Origin: Pseudonocardia sp. N23
Lineage (GTDB): Bacteria > Actinomycetota > Actinomycetes > Mycobacteriales > Pseudonocardiaceae
Direction: 5' to 3'
Assembly: GCF_002583555.1 (NCBI RefSeq)
Contig: NZ_BEGX01000016.1
Span: 35,507-99,506 of the forward strand
Length of the DNA stretch: 64,000 nucleotides
The translations under genes and the position numbers were made by a program. Shown here piece after piece: positions 40,467-49,130 of the stretch (its first letter is position 1; the number at the start of each line of letters is the position of its first letter). The notes below the pieces were generated by a model. That model searched no databases. It was not told the origin of the DNA and saw nothing but the letters and a program-made list of their open reading frames with translations.

Positions 40467-41330
40467 GTGCTGCAGACCCTCGTCAGCGGGCTGGAGTCCG
40501 GAAGCTGGTTCGCCCTGCTCGGCCTGGCCATCGTCGTCGTCATGAAGGCCGCCGACGTCCCCAACTTCGCGATGGCGGAGATGGGGCTCGTCGCGACCTA
40601 CGTCGGCATCTCGCTCGCCGCGGCAGGCCTGCCGTTCTGGATCACCGTGCTGGCGACACTCGTCGTCGGCATCGCACTCGGGGTGCTCATCGACGCCGCG
40701 CTCATGCGCCGGCTGTCCAAGTACGGGCACTTTCCGCTGCTGCTCATGACGATCGGCCTCTCGCTCGCGCTCAATGCGGTCGTCGGCCTGATCTGGGGGC
40801 ACGACCCCCGCAGCTTCCCCGCACCCTGGTCGGGTGTGTCGGTGAGCGTCGGCGGTGGCGTGTCCATCGGTGTCTCGCAGATCGTGTCGATCGTCGTCGG
40901 GCTCGTCGGCGCCGTCGCGATCACCATGTTCTTCCGGTCGTCGACGGGAGCGCAGATGCGCGCCGTCGCCGAGAACCGGGCGACCGCACGGCTCATCGGC
41001 GTCAACGCGGGCCGGCTGTCGGCCATCGCGTGGGGCATCGGCGGGCTCATCGCCGCGGTCACCGTGATGCTGCAGGCGCAGTCGTCGCTGGTCTCGACGA
41101 TCACGCCGACGTCGCTGATCATCTACGGCTTCGTCGCCGCCACGATGGGCGGCTTCACGTCGCTGATCGGCACGTTCGTCGGCGGCCTGATCCTGGGTGT
41201 CATCCAGCAGCTCGTCGGCGCCTACCTGTCGACCGCGGCGCAGTTCTCCGTCGCGCTGCTGATCGTGTTCCTGGTCCTGGTCCTGCGTCCCGACGGGTTC
41301 ACCAAGGGAGTGAGGTTGCGCGATGTCTGA
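40467..41330 (+). CDS. ABC transporter permease, LivH type (system 2)
   Basis: The 287-residue membrane protein opens LQTLVSGLESGSWFALLGLA and has the ATPase-contact loop GAQMRAVAENRATARLIGVN. About eight transmembrane segments. GTG at 40467 with AGGAAGGAGAG upstream. Overlaps the LivM gene by eight bases. Confidence 0.9.
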   Translation: MLQTLVSGLESGSWFALLGLAIVVVMKAADVPNFAMAEMGLVATYVGISLAAAGLPFWITVLATLVVGIALGVLIDAALMRRLSKYGHFPLLLMTIGLSLALNAVVGLIWGHDPRSFPAPWSGVSVSVGGGVSIGVSQIVSIVVGLVGAVAITMFFRSSTGAQMRAVAENRATARLIGVNAGRLSAIAWGIGGLIAAVTVMLQAQSSLVSTITPTSLIIYGFVAATMGGFTSLIGTFVGGLILGVIQQLVGAYLSTAAQFSVALLIVFLVLVLRPDGFTKGVRLRDV

Positions 41331-42426
41331 CTCGACCGAGGTGCTCGCGAGCGCCCCGACCACCGGGCCCGCCGCCGTCGCGGCCGGGATCAGAGCCAAC
41401 GCGGGCGCCGCCGACGAGGGCGGGCGCGGGTCGGGCCTGCGCAAGGGCATCGTGGCGATCGTCGCCCTGGTGGTCCTCTTCTCGGTGCCGTTCGTCGCGA
41501 ACTCCTACCTGGTGTTCGTCCTCAGCCTGACGCTCGTCTACGCGATCTCGACCGTCGGGTTCAACCTGCTCGTCGGCTGGTCGGGGCAGATCGGCCTCGC
41601 CCACGCCGCGCTGTTCGCCCTCGGCGCCTACGGGAGCGCGATCTCCGTCCAGCACGGGGTCCCGTTCCTGATCACGATCCCGCTCGCCGGTGTCGCCGCC
41701 GCCCTGCTCGCGGTGGTCATCGGGTTCCCGGCGGTCCGGCTCAAGGGCTTCTTCCTCGCCATCGCGACGCTCGCGCTCGGCATGGCGATCGTCGAGCTGC
41801 TGGTGTTCGCCCGGCCCATCACCGGCGGCGGGGCGGGCATGAACGTCGACGTGTGGACGCTGCCCGGAATCACCGGCAGCGCGTCGACCTACTTCGTGAT
41901 CCTCGTCGTCGCGGCGCTGACGTTCTTCCTCACCCGCCGCGCCCTGCTCGGCCGCTTCGGCCGCACCCTGCAGGCGGTGCGCGACCTCGGGCCGCTCACC
42001 GGCTCGCTCGGGGTGTCGGTGCTGCGCTACCGCCTCGTCGCCTTCGGGCTGTCCGGGTTCATCGCCGCCGTCGCCGGCACGCTGTACTCGCAGCTGCAGA
42101 CGTTCATCTTCCCGGCCATGTTCCACATGAACCTGCTGGTCCCGATGCTGGTCATGGTCTTCGTCGGTGGCGCCGGGTCGCTGTGGGGCCCGCTGGTCGG
42201 CGCGGCGTTCGCCGTCGTCATCATCGAGTTCTTCCAGGACCTCGGAGACCAGCAGGCCATCGCCTACGGCCTCGTCCTGATGGTCGTGATCGCGCTGCTG
42301 CCGGGCGGGCTCACCTCGCTGTTCCGGACCATCCGTGACTCCCGGTTCGGGACGGCACTGTTGCGCCGCAAGCCCGCGGAGCCGGTCCCCGGTACCGAGG
42401 GCACCGCCGTGAAGGAGGACGCGTGA
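41323..42426 (+). CDS. ABC transporter permease, LivM type (system 2)
   Basis: The 367-residue permease has a cytoplasmic N-terminal extension of about 45 residues, then GWSGQIGLAHAALFALGAYG, the LivM signature region, and the coupling loop TLQAVRDLGPLTGSLGVSVL. About ten hydrophobic segments. Unlike system 1 it is not fused to the ATPase. Its stop overlaps the LivG start. Confidence 0.9.
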   Translation: MSDSTEVLASAPTTGPAAVAAGIRANAGAADEGGRGSGLRKGIVAIVALVVLFSVPFVANSYLVFVLSLTLVYAISTVGFNLLVGWSGQIGLAHAALFALGAYGSAISVQHGVPFLITIPLAGVAAALLAVVIGFPAVRLKGFFLAIATLALGMAIVELLVFARPITGGGAGMNVDVWTLPGITGSASTYFVILVVAALTFFLTRRALLGRFGRTLQAVRDLGPLTGSLGVSVLRYRLVAFGLSGFIAAVAGTLYSQLQTFIFPAMFHMNLLVPMLVMVFVGGAGSLWGPLVGAAFAVVIIEFFQDLGDQQAIAYGLVLMVVIALLPGGLTSLFRTIRDSRFGTALLRRKPAEPVPGTEGTAVKEDA

Positions 42427-43256
42427 TGTCCACCGAGACCGTCGACGCCGGTGACACGGCCACCCCGTCCCGGGAGGCGAGGGCCGTCGTCGAGTTCGAG
42501 GGGATCGACAAGTCCTTCGGCGGCAACTCCGTGCTGGAGGGCGTGAACCTCGCGGTGCGGCCCGGGTTCACCGGGCTCATCGGCCCCAACGGCGCGGGCA
42601 AGACGACGTGTCTCAACGTCGTGTCCGGCTACCTCAGGCCCGACGCGGGTGACGTCCGCCTCGGCGGGCAGAGCGTCATCGGCATGCGGCCCGACAAGGT
42701 CGCGCGCCTCGGGGTCTCCCGCACCTTCCAGACACCGCGGCTCATCCCGAACCTGTCCGCGGTCGAGAACGTCATGGTCGGGGGTGGGCGCCACCACCGC
42801 CACGGGCACATCGCCGAGCTGTTCGGTGTGCCGGCCGCCCGCCGCGACGAGAAGGACCAGCGGGCCCGCGCCCGCGAGCTGCTGGGAATCTTCGGGCTCG
42901 GTGAGCACCCCGACCGGGCCGCCAACGCGTTCCCGATCGGCAGCCAGAAGATCATCGAGGTCGCCCGCGCGCTGCTCAACGACCCGCTGCTGCTGCTGCT
43001 CGACGAGCCCGCCGCGGGCCTGGGCGCCGAGGACGTCGACCGGCTGGTCGAGGGACTCAACGGCTGGCTCGCGGAGCGGCCCGAGGCCGCGGTCATGATC
43101 ATCGAGCACGACCTCGAGCTCATCACCCGGCTGTGTCCCACGGCCGCGGTCCTGCACTTCGGGCGGATCATCCAGAACGGACCGCCCGCGGACGTCCTGC
43201 GCGACCCCGTCGTCGTCGAGGCCTACCTGGGAGCCGACGTTGCTGCTGGAGATTGA
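42423..43256 (+). CDS. ABC transporter ATP-binding protein, LivG type (system 2)
   Basis: The 277-residue ATPase has FGGNSVLEGVNL, Walker A GPNGAGKTT, FQTPRLIPNLSAVENVMVG, a degenerate signature FPIGSQKIIEVARAL, and Walker B LLLLLDEPAAGLG. Start GTG at 42423, or the ATG one codon later. The first ~25 residues are a non-conserved acidic tail. It overlaps LivF by 17 bases. Confidence 0.9.
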   Translation: MMSTETVDAGDTATPSREARAVVEFEGIDKSFGGNSVLEGVNLAVRPGFTGLIGPNGAGKTTCLNVVSGYLRPDAGDVRLGGQSVIGMRPDKVARLGVSRTFQTPRLIPNLSAVENVMVGGGRHHRHGHIAELFGVPAARRDEKDQRARARELLGIFGLGEHPDRAANAFPIGSQKIIEVARALLNDPLLLLLDEPAAGLGAEDVDRLVEGLNGWLAERPEAAVMIIEHDLELITRLCPTAAVLHFGRIIQNGPPADVLRDPVVVEAYLGADVAAGD

Positions 43257-43944
43257 GGATGCCCGGACCGGCTACGGCGGTCTGGAGGTCCTGCACGGGG
43301 TGTCGCTGCACGTCGACGAGGGTGAGATCGTCACCGTCCTCGGGCCCAACGGCACCGGGAAGACGTCGCTGATGCGCCTGCTGTCGGGGGTGCTGCCGCT
43401 GTGGTCGGGCCGCATCACCTTCGACGGCAAGGACCTCGGCAAGCTGCCGCCCAACAAGCGCGCCGGCCTGGGCCTGTGCCAGCTCCCCGAGGGGCGCGGC
43501 ATCTTCCAGACGCTCACGGTGGGGGAGAACCTCGACCTGGGGCTCTCGGCGCGCCGGGTGCACGGCAGCGCCGCCAAGGCCGACCGCGACCGCGTGCTCG
43601 CGCTGTTCCCGGAGCTCGCGGGCCGGCTCGACCAGTCGGCGTCGTCGCTGTCGGGCGGCCAGCAGCAGATGCTCGCGCTCGGCCGCGCGCTGATGAGCCA
43701 GCCCCGGCTGCTGCTCATCGACGAGCTGTCGTTCGGCCTGGCGCCGCGCATCGTGCGCGACCTGTTCGAGGTCGTCCGTGAGCTGCGCGAACAGGGCGTC
43801 ACGCTGCTGATCGTCGAACAGCAGGCCGCCGCGCTGCGGGTCTCGGACCGCACCTACATCCTGCGGGGTGGGCGCAACGAGCTCACCCGCAACTCCGACG
43901 AGCTGCTGGCGTCGGACGAGCTGGTGAGCTCCTACCTGCGCTGA
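43240..43944 (+). CDS. ABC transporter ATP-binding protein, LivF type (system 2)
   Basis: The 234-residue ATPase has Walker A GPNGTGKTS, the LivF marker LPEGRGIFQTL, signature LSGGQQQMLALGRAL and Walker B LLLIDELSFGLAP. It starts at a TTG inside the LivG gene. It completes a full H-M-G-F transporter set. Confidence 0.9.
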   Translation: MLLEIEDARTGYGGLEVLHGVSLHVDEGEIVTVLGPNGTGKTSLMRLLSGVLPLWSGRITFDGKDLGKLPPNKRAGLGLCQLPEGRGIFQTLTVGENLDLGLSARRVHGSAAKADRDRVLALFPELAGRLDQSASSLSGGQQQMLALGRALMSQPRLLLIDELSFGLAPRIVRDLFEVVRELREQGVTLLIVEQQAAALRVSDRTYILRGGRNELTRNSDELLASDELVSSYLR

Positions 43945-43969
43945 CGGAGCGGTACACCGAGGGGGACCG

Positions 43970-44542
43970 ATGACGGGGGACACAGGGGAGCTGCACCTGC
44001 GGCAGCTGCCCGACCAGCTGCGCGCGCTCGACCCACCGGTCGACCCACGCGTCCTGGAGCTGGTCGACGCCGAACACGCGCGCTGGCGGGGCCTGCACGA
44101 CCGGCTCGTCGCGCTGATCGTGCAGCTGCTCGACATCGCGGCCGACGCGACCGGCGGTGAGCACGCCGTCGACGACGTGATCGCGCGGATGATCGGGGAG
44201 ACCACCGTCGGCATCGACGACCTCGTCGGTTCCGGCGTCGCGGTCGACCCCGCCGAGATCGCGGCGCTGCTGCGGGCCCACGGCTCGGTCGGCACGGTGT
44301 CGTCGGTCGGCCCGGTCACGACGTTCCGGCACGCCTGCGGCAGCGGCGGGCACTACTGGCGTGACAACCCCGACGTCGCTCTCGTCGGCGACGACGAGGT
44401 CCCGGGAGTCCCCGGCGGACATCCCCGCTACTGCGCGCGGTGCATCCGCAGCATCGAGAGCCACGCGCACGGCGCCTGGACCGTCACGCCGCCCGACGTG
44501 CCGGAGGAGACGTGCACGTGGCGGGTCACGGCCGCCCAGTGA
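43970..44542 (+). CDS. Hypothetical protein with a possible zinc site
   Basis: I do not recognise this 190-residue protein. The first half is helical (ELVDAEHARWRGLHDRLVAL, IARMIGETTVGIDDLVGSG). The second half has FRHACGSGGHYWRD and PRYCARCIRSIESHAH, giving C123, H128, C155 and C158 as candidate zinc ligands, plus C182. It is cytoplasmic by sequence. ATG at 43970 with GAGGGG upstream, 25 bases after LivF, so it belongs to the transporter/SDR operon. It could be a small metal-dependent enzyme or regulator. Confidence 0.6.
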   Translation: MTGDTGELHLRQLPDQLRALDPPVDPRVLELVDAEHARWRGLHDRLVALIVQLLDIAADATGGEHAVDDVIARMIGETTVGIDDLVGSGVAVDPAEIAALLRAHGSVGTVSSVGPVTTFRHACGSGGHYWRDNPDVALVGDDEVPGVPGGHPRYCARCIRSIESHAHGAWTVTPPDVPEETCTWRVTAAQ

Positions 44543-44582
44543 ACGGTCGGGCAGTGAACGTTCGTTCCCCGAGGAGAAGACC

Positions 44583-45392
44583 ATGAACGCCGTAGCGACC
44601 GCCGTCGTCACCGGCGCGGGCAGTGGCATCGGTGCCGTCATCGCCCGCCACGCCGGCAAGGCCGGTTACCGCGTCGCCTGCTGGGACGTCGACGAGGCCG
44701 CCGCCGAGGCCACCGCCGAGAGCATCGGCGACGTCGCGACGTCCCGGCGCGTCGACGTGACCTCGGAGGACTCCGTCGTCGCCGGCTACGACGCGCTCGA
44801 CACCCCTCCCACGCTCGTCGTCAACAACGCGGGCCTGGTCCGGTTCGGCCCGCTGGCCACCCTGTCGGTCGCCGACTGGCAGGCCGCGCTCGCCGTCAAC
44901 CTCACCGGCACCTTCGTCGTCGCCCGCCACGGTGCGGTGCGGATGGGTGTCGGGCAGCAGGGCTCGGCCGGGGGGACGATCGTCAACATCTCGTCGATCA
45001 ACGGGATCGCGGCCGCCCCCAACGGCGGTGCCTACACCGCGACGAAGGCCGCGGTGATCCGGCTGACCGAGCAGATGGCGCTGGAGTGGGCGGCCGCGGG
45101 TGTGCGGGTCAACTGCGTCGCGCCCGGCCTGATCAACGCAGGGATGTCCGACGCGATCTATGCCGACCCCGAGATCCGCCGGCTCCGGCAGGGCCAGGTG
45201 CCCCTCGGCGAGCTGGGTACCGCCGAGCAGGTCGCCGACGCCGTCATGTTCCTGGCCTCGCCCGGCGCGGCCTACATCACCGGGCAGACCGTCGCCGTGG
45301 ACGGCGGCATCACCGTCGCCGCGCTGGCGCGGATGGCCCGCCCGAAGTCGGTCGACTCCGTGGGAGCCGATCCCGAGCAGGAGGTGTCGTGA
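44583..45392 (+). CDS. SDR-family oxidoreductase
   Basis: The 269-residue SDR has ATAVVTGAGSGIGAVIARHA, an acidic strand-2 end (CWDVDEA, NAD preference), VVNNAGLVRFG, and Ser/YxxxK in VNISSINGIA and GAYTATKAAVIRL. A C-terminal tail of about 25 residues (RPKSVDSVGADPEQEVS) is extra. ATG at 44583 with GAGGAG upstream. Overlaps the next SDR gene. Confidence 0.88.
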   Translation: MNAVATAVVTGAGSGIGAVIARHAGKAGYRVACWDVDEAAAEATAESIGDVATSRRVDVTSEDSVVAGYDALDTPPTLVVNNAGLVRFGPLATLSVADWQAALAVNLTGTFVVARHGAVRMGVGQQGSAGGTIVNISSINGIAAAPNGGAYTATKAAVIRLTEQMALEWAAAGVRVNCVAPGLINAGMSDAIYADPEIRRLRQGQVPLGELGTAEQVADAVMFLASPGAAYITGQTVAVDGGITVAALARMARPKSVDSVGADPEQEVS

Positions 45393-46150
45393 AGCAGATC
45401 GCCGGGACGTCGGTGCTGGTCACCGGCGGGGGCAGCGGCATCGGTGAGGCCGTCGCGCGGCTGTTCGCCGCCCGCGGTGCGCGCGTCACGATCAGCGGCA
45501 GGCGCGAGGACAAGGTGCGCAAGGTCGCCGACGACATCGGCGAGGCCTGCGCCGTGGTCGCCGGCGACGTCACCGTGCCCGCCGACCGCCAACGCATGCT
45601 GGCCGCCGCGATCGAGCACGGCGGTGGGCTCGACACCCTCGTCAACGCCGCGGGCAACATGTACCGCGGCCGGATCGACGAGCTCGACGAGCAGCAGATG
45701 CTCGACCTCTACCACGCCAACGTCGTCGGCCCGGTGCAGCTCACCGGCCTCGCGATGCCCGCGCTGCGCGAACGCGGCGGCTCGGTCGTCGTCTTCGGAT
45801 CGGTGCACACCCAGCGCGCGTTCCCCGGCGCCTCGCCGTACGCCGCCACCAAGGGTGCGCTCGAGGCGCTGACCGGTGTGCTCGCCGCGGAGCTCGGCCC
45901 GCAGGGCGTCCGCATCAACTGCATCCGGCCCGGCGGGGTCTACACCGAGATCAACGAGCGTGCCGGGCTCGGTACCCCCGAAGAGGCGCAGGAACGCCTC
46001 AAGGGGCTGGCGGCCGCGCACGCCATCGGGCGCATCGGCACCACCGAGGAGGTCGCCGAGGCGGTCGCCTACCTCGCCGAAGCCGAGTGGGCCACCGGCA
46101 GCATCCTGACGATCGACGGCGGTCTGTCGCTCGGCGTCACGAACGACTGA
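45389..46150 (+). CDS. SDR-family oxidoreductase
   Basis: The 253-residue SDR has VLVTGGGSGIGEAVARLF, Arg at the strand-2 end (SGRRED, NADPH preference), VNAAGNMYRG, and Ser/YxxxK in VVFGSVHTQRA and SPYAATKGALEAL. GTG at 45389 has the strong AGGAGG five bases upstream. It probably acts with the SDR before it on the oxidation and reduction of the same or successive intermediates. Confidence 0.87.
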   Translation: MKQIAGTSVLVTGGGSGIGEAVARLFAARGARVTISGRREDKVRKVADDIGEACAVVAGDVTVPADRQRMLAAAIEHGGGLDTLVNAAGNMYRGRIDELDEQQMLDLYHANVVGPVQLTGLAMPALRERGGSVVVFGSVHTQRAFPGASPYAATKGALEALTGVLAAELGPQGVRINCIRPGGVYTEINERAGLGTPEEAQERLKGLAAAHAIGRIGTTEEVAEAVAYLAEAEWATGSILTIDGGLSLGVTND

Positions 46151-46159
46151 GAGCAGGCC

Positions 46160-46621
46160 GTGGACCTCTACCACGTCGGTTACGTCGTCGACGACATCGA
46201 GAAGGCGATGGCCGGCCTGTCGGCCACCGCCGGGCGGACCTGGTCGGAGATCCGGCCGCGACCGCTGCGGGTCCAGGTCGACGACGACCCCACGGTCATC
46301 GAGGTCGAGCTGCTCGCGGCGTACTCCCGACCGGGCCCGCCCTTCGTCGAGCTGATCCAGGACGTCCGCGGCGGCATCTGGTCCGGCGGCGCGCACGGCG
46401 GCGCCCGGCTCGACCATCTCGGCTACTGGGAGCGCGACCTCCCCGGCCGCGTCGCCGCCCTGCGGGCCGCCGGCGCGACCCAGCTGGTGCACGCCGTCGA
46501 CGACGACGGGAACCCCACCCGCTTCGCCTACCTGCGCGCACCCGGAGGCGGGCCCTGGCTGGAGCTCGTCGACGAGTCGGTCGAGCCCGAGCTGATGGCG
46601 TGGATCGAGGGGCGGTCGTGA
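46160..46621 (+). CDS. VOC-superfamily protein (Glyoxalase_4 type)
   Basis: The 153-residue product starts DLYHVGYVVDDIEKAMAGLS and ends APGGGPWLELVDES, with H4 and the late Glu in the expected metal positions, and GGARLDHLGYWERDL in the middle. The layout resembles methylmalonyl-CoA epimerase-like VOC proteins found beside steroid and aromatic catabolic genes. GTG at 46160. The FAD gene overlaps its stop (GTGA). Confidence 0.82.
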   Translation: MDLYHVGYVVDDIEKAMAGLSATAGRTWSEIRPRPLRVQVDDDPTVIEVELLAAYSRPGPPFVELIQDVRGGIWSGGAHGGARLDHLGYWERDLPGRVAALRAAGATQLVHAVDDDGNPTRFAYLRAPGGGPWLELVDESVEPELMAWIEGRS

Positions 46622-48069
46622 AGGAGCTGTCCTGCGACGTCGTCGTGCTCGGCACCGGCCCGGCCGGGATGGCAGCCGTCGCCGCCGCCGCGGCCGAGGG
46701 GGCCGACGTCGTCGCCGTCGAGGCCATGGAGCACATCGGTGGCAACTGCGTCTGGTCCACCGGCTACCTGACCTTCGTGAACTCCGCGATGCAGGCGGAA
46801 CAGGGCCTCGTCGACGACGTCGAGACCTTCGTCGCCGACGCCGCCCGGATGACGGCCGAGGCCGCCGAGGGCTACGGCATGGTCGTCGACGAGGACCTGG
46901 TGCGGCTGTTCGGCCGGGAGAGCGCCGAGACCTACGACATCCTCACCGCGCGCGGCGTGCGGTTCAGCCGGTTCATCCCGCGACCCCGCCAGCACACCGT
47001 CGACCGCATGGCCGCCGTCGTCGACCCGTGGACGTTCCGGACGGCGTTCGAACCCGACTTCGCGCTCCCCAACGTCCGCACCCTGTTCTCGACGACGGCG
47101 CGCCGGCTGCTCACCGACGACGGCCGGGTCACCGGCGTGCTCGTCGACGGACCGGGTGGGGCCACATCGGTCCGCGCGCGGGGCGTCGTGCTCGCGACCG
47201 GCGGATACCAGGCCAACCCGGAGCTGCGGCAGCGCTACCAGCCCAACTTCCTGGCTCGCGGGCCCTACCTCGGCGTCGACACCTGCCGCGGCGACGGTCA
47301 CCTCATGGGTCAGGCCGTCGGCGGGGACCTGGTCAACATGACGTTCGTGCCGCCGCTGGTCATCGTCTCGTCGTCGCTGGTCGAGGACGCGATCGCGGTG
47401 AACTCCTCCGGAGCGCGCTTCCACGACGAGGCCGGCCCCTACGAGGAGCGCGTCGAGGCGCTGCTCGGCCAGCCCGGCCGCCGCGGCTGGTACGTCGTCG
47501 ACGACCTCGTCGCCCGGGAGAAGGCCACCCTGATCGGGCAGATGCCCGAGCCCGCCGTGCAGGCACCGACGCTCGCCGAGCTGGCCACGACGATCGGGGT
47601 CCCGGCCGCCGCGCTGGAGGCCACCGTCGAAGGCTGGAACGCGTTCCTCGCCACCGGCGCGACAGGTGACCCGGTCACCGGTCGCGTCGTCATGCCGCCC
47701 GGACGGCGCACCTGCGCGACCGCGCCGTTCACCGCGATCCCGATGGTCGTCGGCGTCAACTTCGTGTCCGGCGGGTTCCGCACCACCCGGTCACTGCAGG
47801 TCATCGACGTGTTCGGAGCCCCGATCCCCGGCCTCTACGCGGCGGGGGACTGCCTCGGCGGGCTCGGCGGTACCGCCGAGCTCGGGGGCACCCGCATCTC
47901 CGGCGGCTTCACCCTCGGCCGACTCGCGGGCCGCGCCGCCGCCCGCGGCGACGCCGACACGACGGTCCGCCACAGCGTCCAGGGGGCGTTCCTGCCGAGC
48001 AGGCTCGACACGAAGATCGCGCTCGTCGACCTGTCCGACTCCTTCGCCGACTCGGGGGACGCGCGATGA
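46618..48069 (+). CDS. FAD-dependent oxidoreductase, fumarate reductase/KstD-type (FAD_binding_2)
   Basis: The 483-residue flavoprotein has CDVVVLGTGPAGMAAVAAAA, an E at the end of strand 2 (VAVEAMEHIGGN), ARGVVLATGGYQANPELRQR, and the C-terminal FAD closure PIPGLYAAGDCLGGLGG then RISGGFTLGRLAG. Such enzymes reduce or desaturate enoates and 3-ketosteroids. The two relics at 8885 and 33790 are of the same broad family. It overlaps both neighbours. Confidence 0.88.
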   Translation: MKELSCDVVVLGTGPAGMAAVAAAAAEGADVVAVEAMEHIGGNCVWSTGYLTFVNSAMQAEQGLVDDVETFVADAARMTAEAAEGYGMVVDEDLVRLFGRESAETYDILTARGVRFSRFIPRPRQHTVDRMAAVVDPWTFRTAFEPDFALPNVRTLFSTTARRLLTDDGRVTGVLVDGPGGATSVRARGVVLATGGYQANPELRQRYQPNFLARGPYLGVDTCRGDGHLMGQAVGGDLVNMTFVPPLVIVSSSLVEDAIAVNSSGARFHDEAGPYEERVEALLGQPGRRGWYVVDDLVAREKATLIGQMPEPAVQAPTLAELATTIGVPAAALEATVEGWNAFLATGATGDPVTGRVVMPPGRRTCATAPFTAIPMVVGVNFVSGGFRTTRSLQVIDVFGAPIPGLYAAGDCLGGLGGTAELGGTRISGGFTLGRLAGRAAARGDADTTVRHSVQGAFLPSRLDTKIALVDLSDSFADSGDAR

Positions 48070-48971
48070 CCGTCCCCACCGGGGTCGTCGCCCAGCTCCA
48101 GCAGCTGGGGATGTCGATGTACGAGGCCAAGGCCTACCTGGCGCTGGTCGCCGCGGGCGAGCCGCTCAACGGCTACGAGGTCGCCAAGCGCTCGGGGGTG
48201 CCCCGCAGCACCGTCTACGAGACGCTCGGCAAGCTCACGGCCAGCGGCGCGACCTACGAGGTCCGCACGCACGACGACACCGTCACCTACCTGCCGCTTC
48301 CCCCGGCGTCACTGATCGACCGGCTCGGCCGTCGCCACGAGTCCGCCCTCGGCGCCCTGCGCGCAGCGCTGCCCTCGATCGCGCCGCCGTCGCGGGTGCA
48401 CCTGATCCACAACCTCACCGGCCGCGAACCCCTGCTCGAACGGGCGGGGGACGTCGTGTCCGGAGCCCGGCGCGACCTGTTCCTGTCCACCTGGCCGCAG
48501 GAGGGCGCGCAGCTCGACGGCCTGGTCCGCGACGCCGACGCCCGCGGCGTCACCGTCACGACCCTCACCTACGGCGAGGACGAGAACCTCCCCGGCCACT
48601 CCTACGAGCACAAGCTCTCCCCTCCCGCGGTGGTGCTGGAGAACCTGGGCTGCCGGCTGTTCGTCGCCGTCGCCGACCGGCGCGAATGCGTCATCGGCGG
48701 GTTCGTCGACTCCGACGCATGGGGAATCTTCTCCGACAACCCCGCCGTCGTCATGGTGGCCGTGGAGTACGTCCGTCACGACATCGCCATGCAGCTCATG
48801 GCCGCCCGGTTCCCGGCGGAGGAGTTCGCCGACTTCTGGAGCGACGACGCCGATGTCGCCCGGCTGCGCTCCGACCACGGCTTCGCCGCCAGCGCGCTGC
48901 GGGCGGGCGGTGCCGAGGGCGACCGCCCCGCCACCCCGCGGCGCAGCCGCCGCCGGGGCCGCTCCGCCTGA
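48066..48971 (+). CDS. TrmB-family transcriptional regulator
   Basis: The 301-residue product has an N-terminal TrmB winged helix (LGMSMYEAKAYLALVAAGEP, then EVAKRSGVPRSTVYETLGKL) and a C-terminal effector domain with a PLD-like start (LLERAGDVVSGARRDLFLST) and EHKLSPPAVVLENLGCRLFV. The tail is Arg-rich (RRSRRRGRSA). Its ATG overlaps the FAD gene stop, so it ends and probably controls the operon by sensing a sugar-like or small-acid ligand. Confidence 0.85.
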   Translation: MTVPTGVVAQLQQLGMSMYEAKAYLALVAAGEPLNGYEVAKRSGVPRSTVYETLGKLTASGATYEVRTHDDTVTYLPLPPASLIDRLGRRHESALGALRAALPSIAPPSRVHLIHNLTGREPLLERAGDVVSGARRDLFLSTWPQEGAQLDGLVRDADARGVTVTTLTYGEDENLPGHSYEHKLSPPAVVLENLGCRLFVAVADRRECVIGGFVDSDAWGIFSDNPAVVMVAVEYVRHDIAMQLMAARFPAEEFADFWSDDADVARLRSDHGFAASALRAGGAEGDRPATPRRSRRRGRSA

Positions 48972-49130
48972 CCGTCCACCGCCCCCGGCGGCCGCCCGGC
49001 CCGTGCCCCCACCGCCGACCTCGCCACATCCCTGCCGTGGTCGAACCGGTCCCGGGTCGAGCTCGGCGACCTCTTCGGCTGAGCCGTCGGGGGGTACTGC
49101 GCGGCGCACAACATCGTTACCGTTTCACCG
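48972..49130. other. Spacer between the left catabolic region and the hydrolase gene
   Basis: 159 bases without a supported gene. No strong hairpin seen. The low-GC patch CAACATCGTTACCGTTTCAC at 49109-49128 directly precedes the ATG at 49131 and probably contains the promoter; there is no Shine-Dalgarno. Confidence 0.4.
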
